DNA of 64,000 nucleotides from Diogma glabrata (Eukaryota; Arthropoda; Insecta; Diptera; Cylindrotomidae): NCBI GenBank assembly GCA_963693315.1, contig OY856186.1, positions 135,518,943 through 135,582,942 of the forward strand. The letters run 5' to 3'. Made by a program: the position numbers and the translations under genes. Positions within the stretch are counted from its first letter, which is position 1, and each line of letters opens with the position of its first letter. Below the pieces are notes generated by a model. That model saw only the letters and a list, made by a program, of their open reading frames with translations, ran no database searches and was not told the origin of the DNA. Of the stretch, positions 60,338-64,000 are shown piece by piece.

Positions 60338-61548
60338 CTGCGAAATAGTTCCACTTTTCGATTTCTTTAATTTTTGTGGTTTAATGTGTTTTAGTTTAAT
60401 ATTTGTTATAGTTACAATGCATGCTAGTGATTTTAAGTAATTTTTTTGGTATTTTTCAAAACGTGTTAGTGGTTAAGGTGCATAAGGTTAATGTTGGGCG
60501 TTAATATTGTGTATTGTGGCGAGTTTTGTTTATTAATTTTAAGTTTAGTAGTAGTGTAAAACGAAAAAAAGTATATATTACGAAAATTAAGTGAGATGAA
60601 AAAAACTAACTAAAGATTAGTGGTAAAGAAATTTAACACGTGACCACGAGAATCGTGTATACTAATATTGTGTTTCTATAGTGCATATATATATTTATAT
60701 GTGTTAATTTAGTGTTAATTTATAATATATATAGTTTCATTAGTGGATATTTTGTGTGATATATTGATAGTGTATTATACTGTGTATTATAGTGTGTATT
60801 ATAGTGTATATTTATAATGTGTAAAACATTATTATTATAGTGTAAAGTGTAAAATATTGTATTATAGTGTAAAATATTGTACAATAGTGAATAACTTAGG
60901 AAGCCGGTTAAAAAAAAAAGAATTTTTTAAAATTTCTGGAATGTGCGAGATGCAAATAAAATAAAGAAGGAAACGCATGCAGAATAAATCTAAAATATAT
61001 TGTTCCTTGTTTTTGTTCATTATTGAAGTTATTTAGTTAGTAATTTAATTATAATAGTTATTATTTTTATAAAATAAAAAATTAAATAAATTAATAAATT
61101 AACAAAATTTTGACCAATATTCAACAACTCGTTTCATTGCGAATTATTTTTGTTTGTTACTTGTGATTTTCGTTTAGAATGCAAATCTTAATATGTCTTA
61201 AGTTTTTGCAATTGAAGTCATTAGGACAAAACAAATACTGAGAGGTAACGCTGGATGATAAATAAGTTTGATTTTTGTGTTTGTTTTTGTTTTACACAGC
61301 ATTAAGGGGTTTAAAAGCATTAAACATTTTTTTCATATTTCAGTTAGCTTATATTTTCATTTTATCCTTTAAATAATTTAAAAATTTGGTTATAAATAAA
61401 AAAAAATTCAATTAATAATAAAACAAGTTTATTTTTCTTATTCAATATTTATTTTTCTTAAGTCCTGTTGTTCTTGTCGCATATTTCTTACCAAGCATTG
61501 ACTTGCGGTTGTGTACAAATTGTAAAAACAATATTTTTTTGAATAATT
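60338..61548 (+). other. Leader of gypsy family 2, copy 2
   Basis: Resumes the leader of copy 1 after the TIR element. It lacks the stretch of about 1.16 kb found at 9977-11138, and has a small unique insert CTGAGAGGTAACGCTGG near 61238. No gene. Confidence 0.55.
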
Positions 61549-62778
61549 ATGGCGCAGGGTACAGGGTATATATATGAACCACTTCATTTGAGCGAAGAAG
61601 AGAGGAAACATAAGCTATATGTTAGGGGTATTGAGGGTTTGGGTACAGCCCGAAGCGAAACGGCCGCATTACGAAATGCAATTGGGAAAGAAGATGAAGA
61701 AACTGATATTTTTACTCTCGTCAACATCCAAAATCCGACGGAAGAATTAGCAAAAGGTCGTTCTATGTTAGCAATACTTCCAGACGAATTTTATCTCGCC
61801 GAAAAAAAAAATGATTTGGATATTTTAGGCATAATCTGTTCTAGAGTAGCGCTTTGGATCAATCGTGTGTCCAGACTAAGGGAACCAAATATTGCAGGGC
61901 ATCAGGAGGTACTAAACGGATTGAAAGAACTGCATAAACATATAGTTTCATGCAAGCAAAACGAAGTACCAGTTCAAGGTCAGAATACTCGAACTTCTAT
62001 AGCAGAGTCAAATCAAAACATCAGATTATCAATTGAGAAGCAGAGGGTCAACAATGATACTGATGAGCTAACAAACCAAATGGCTAGGATGTGCGCTGGA
62101 AGAGGAAGAGGACGAGGAAGTTTATCTCCTTCTAGCCTGAATGTTTCTTTTTTAAACCCCATACACTCTTTACGTGATTCCGTAGAACGTAGAATAGGAA
62201 GTTCAAACAATTCTGAACCCAGATCAAGTTCCGAACACGAAAAACGTCAAGTAAATGGTCCAAAGCCTGATGCGATGTACAGTCGTTATGATTTTCATTC
62301 ACGTCCCCAAGTTCAAAAGGGAGATTATAGCAACTCAAAACATGTTTATAGGTGGGACATACAGTTTAGTGGAGATGGCCAAGGTCTATCATTAAATGAA
62401 TTTTTGACTCAAGTGGAAGTTTATGCTCGCGGCGAAGACGTTAGAGAACCTGTACTTCTTTCAAACATCCATTATCTTCTAAAAGGAAAAGCTGAACGTT
62501 AGTACTGGGGTAGTTTGGAATCCTTTAATAGTTGGGCCTCCTTTGTTGAAAGCATTAAAACTGAGTTTCTACCGCGTCACTATGATTTTTTACTGAGAGA
62601 AGAGATACACAACCGTTTAAAAGACCGCTCTGAACCATTTGCCAATTTCATTACTGATCTCAAAGTGTTGTTTAGAAAAGCGCATCCTCCTTTGGATGAA
62701 AATTTCAAGGTATATGTAGTACAGAAAAACATGCTTCCTCAATATAGTTTCAACCTTGCCATGACCAACGCTAGAACG
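61549..62778 (+). pseudogene. gag: Ty3/gypsy Gag, family 2 copy 2, N-terminal part
   Basis: Duplicate of 11572-12801 with a few missense differences (for example WKEDVETDIV versus GKEDEETDIF). The same in-frame TAG after KGKAER is present. The hAT follows at 62779 after the shared CTAGAACG. Confidence 0.82.
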
Positions 62779-63881
62779 CAGTGGCGTAGCTAGCATGGGT
62801 GGCACCCGGGGCGGATATTGTGGTGTCACCCCAAAAATAAAACTGTCAATAATAATAAAAAGCCGATAAACGTAATTTATAATTTTTTTTTATTAATACA
62901 AATGAGCATTATTATTAATAAGCTACATTTTTTTTTTTAATAAAATGTGTTGTGTAGTAGGAATTACAATATGTGTCCCAATAACACATAAACACCTTTT
63001 AAGACCAAGGTCCCATAACAACATACGTTCAAAGGTGTTGATGGACGTAAATCTTTCTTTTTTTGTTTTTTTATATTTTTTGTTAAAGAATGGATAACTA
63101 AACAAAAAATCCTATCACTGACAAAATATGACCAAGGCCAATATTTTATGATAGAATAGAGAAAATAAAAGTAAATTAAAAAGTAAATAGCAAATTTTTA
63201 CAAAAATTTGCTGAAACAAAACAAAAATGTAGTTGCCAATAATCCAGCCGGTTGCATTCTCCTTGATCCCGTGACGCACTGTCTTTCTTGAAGATTAAAT
63301 CCCACACATAGTTAAATGAAGGCTCGTCTCTTCAAGGAAGCAATAACGTCTCATCATCAAGGATTATTTCACAGCTAAGGTTGAGGGTGCTACCGTTGAC
63401 TGAATACAGTTAATCCGCTACCACCCCTAAGATGTCACCTTGACTAGTGATGTCTCACTGCTATTGCCAGTGGTATGTGATATCTCACGTTAACTCGTAT
63501 GTCAATAGCATGGACTGGAGTACGCGGGGCTGTCACACCCGTAGACCAAAATAAAAAAAATTTTCAAAACAATTAAAACTGATCCCTCCATGCGGGTCAT
63601 TATTGCCCGCAAGTAATTTTCAATTAATTTTAATTTGCTGAAACTCCTCTCACACGAAGCCACTAATACGCAAATAGTCATAAATAACTTTAGTGCGACC
63701 GTAGGATTTGGAAGAAATTCCGAAAAATCCCATTCTACGACGAATTTCAAAAGTTCTAGGTACACCCAGCTAGAAAGTGTAACATTGGCCGCTTTTAAAT
63801 GCCTCCTCAACCTTGGTATCTCTATGAGGAGCTCTGTTGCCGATACCTCATTATAAAAACTGGTAAATTTTGGTACAGATA
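62779..63881 (-). mobile_element. hAT transposon, copy 2, left part
   Basis: Begins CAGTGGCGTAGCTAG after CTAGAACG, as at 12802. It includes the LINE tail (about 62930-63050) and the minus-strand dimerisation region of the transposase (VALKLFMTICV, SCERSFSKLKLI; about 63630-63850). It is cut by the insertion at 63882. Confidence 0.88.
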
Positions 63882-64000
63882 TGTTGTGGCCAAGAAGATA
63901 GCAGTTAACATAATCAAAATACGAGGAAAATAAAACACACAGTTTTTTTTCTTTTATTAACACTTTTTTCAAATAAATATTATATTGGTTCACTTAAGTT
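63882..64000 (+). mobile_element. Probable LTR insertion into the hAT, cut by the window end
   Basis: At ACAGATA the match to copy 1 stops and TGTTGTGGCCAAGAAGATAG begins. A TG start at a clean junction suggests an LTR, but only 119 bp are visible and there is no second copy here. Confidence 0.4.

Larger units (their letters stand above)
54092..63881 (+). repeat. Segmental duplication, copy 2
   Basis: Direct partner of 1625-13903. It is the empty site for the ribozyme array (near 56197-56210) and lacks the segment of about 1.16 kb that holds the 957-bp foldback. It has the 701-bp TIR element. It is interrupted at 63882 by a sequence starting TGTTGTGG and may continue beyond the window. Confidence 0.93.

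Overview
The window looks like a transposon-dense, AT-rich arthropod (most likely insect) nuclear genome. The elements point that way: Ty3/gypsy retrotransposons with errantivirus-like LTR ends, ZMYM1-like hAT transposons, Penelope-like elements (PLEs), LINE tails, a tRNA-derived SINE, spliceosomal introns in transposon genes, long (TA)n arrays and two 200-N assembly gaps. I cannot name the order or species. I see no single-copy host gene; every protein fragment I recognise belongs to a mobile element, and nearly all are broken by stops, frameshifts or nested insertions.

Layout. (1) 1625-13903 and 54092-63881 are two direct, near-identical copies of one block of roughly 10-12 kb. Each holds a gypsy gag-protease remnant (family 1), foldback elements, a Helitron-like stretch, then the 5' LTR, primer-binding site, leader and gag of a second gypsy element (family 2) whose gag is split by a hAT transposon. 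The copies differ by clean insertions, so they work as a natural experiment: copy 1 carries a 2.24-kb ribozyme-bearing array (3742-5980) and an extra segment of about 1.16 kb that contains a foldback; copy 2 carries a 701-bp TIR element (59633-60333) and, at 63882, a probable new LTR element. (2) 12802-24891 continues family 2: the rest of the hAT, then gag, zinc knuckle and a protease-integrase remnant that lacks RT/RNase H, an inverted pair of PLE copies, minisatellites and a probable 3' LTR. (3) 26285-34675 is a third gypsy element on the minus strand (gag, protease, RT, RNase H, integrase, LTRs), itself interrupted by a hAT-type element containing LINE debris. (4) 34676-37107 holds SINE copies, a perfect palindrome and a PLE fragment. 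(5) 37108-40498 is a DNA transposon with about 410-bp TIRs and an intron-containing, frameshifted transposase. (6) 40499-44340 is diverged satellite-like arrays with a LINE and a hAT fragment. (7) About 44381-50400 is a two-gene DNA transposon (a SAM-domain protein and a C2H2 plus transposase-like protein) with a precise hAT MITE insertion. (8) 50369-54091 is (TA)n arrays and the LTR and leader of family 1.

Most interesting signal: the 3742-5980 insert is made of ~455-bp units whose minus strand contains every core element of a type III hammerhead ribozyme, with a TATA box about 34 nt upstream. It is arranged as tandem plus inverted units, flanked by a 14-bp target-site duplication, and the paralogous copy is the empty site. 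This resembles a retrozyme, a small ribozyme-bearing retroelement thought to be moved by PLE reverse transcriptase, and PLE remnants are present in the window.
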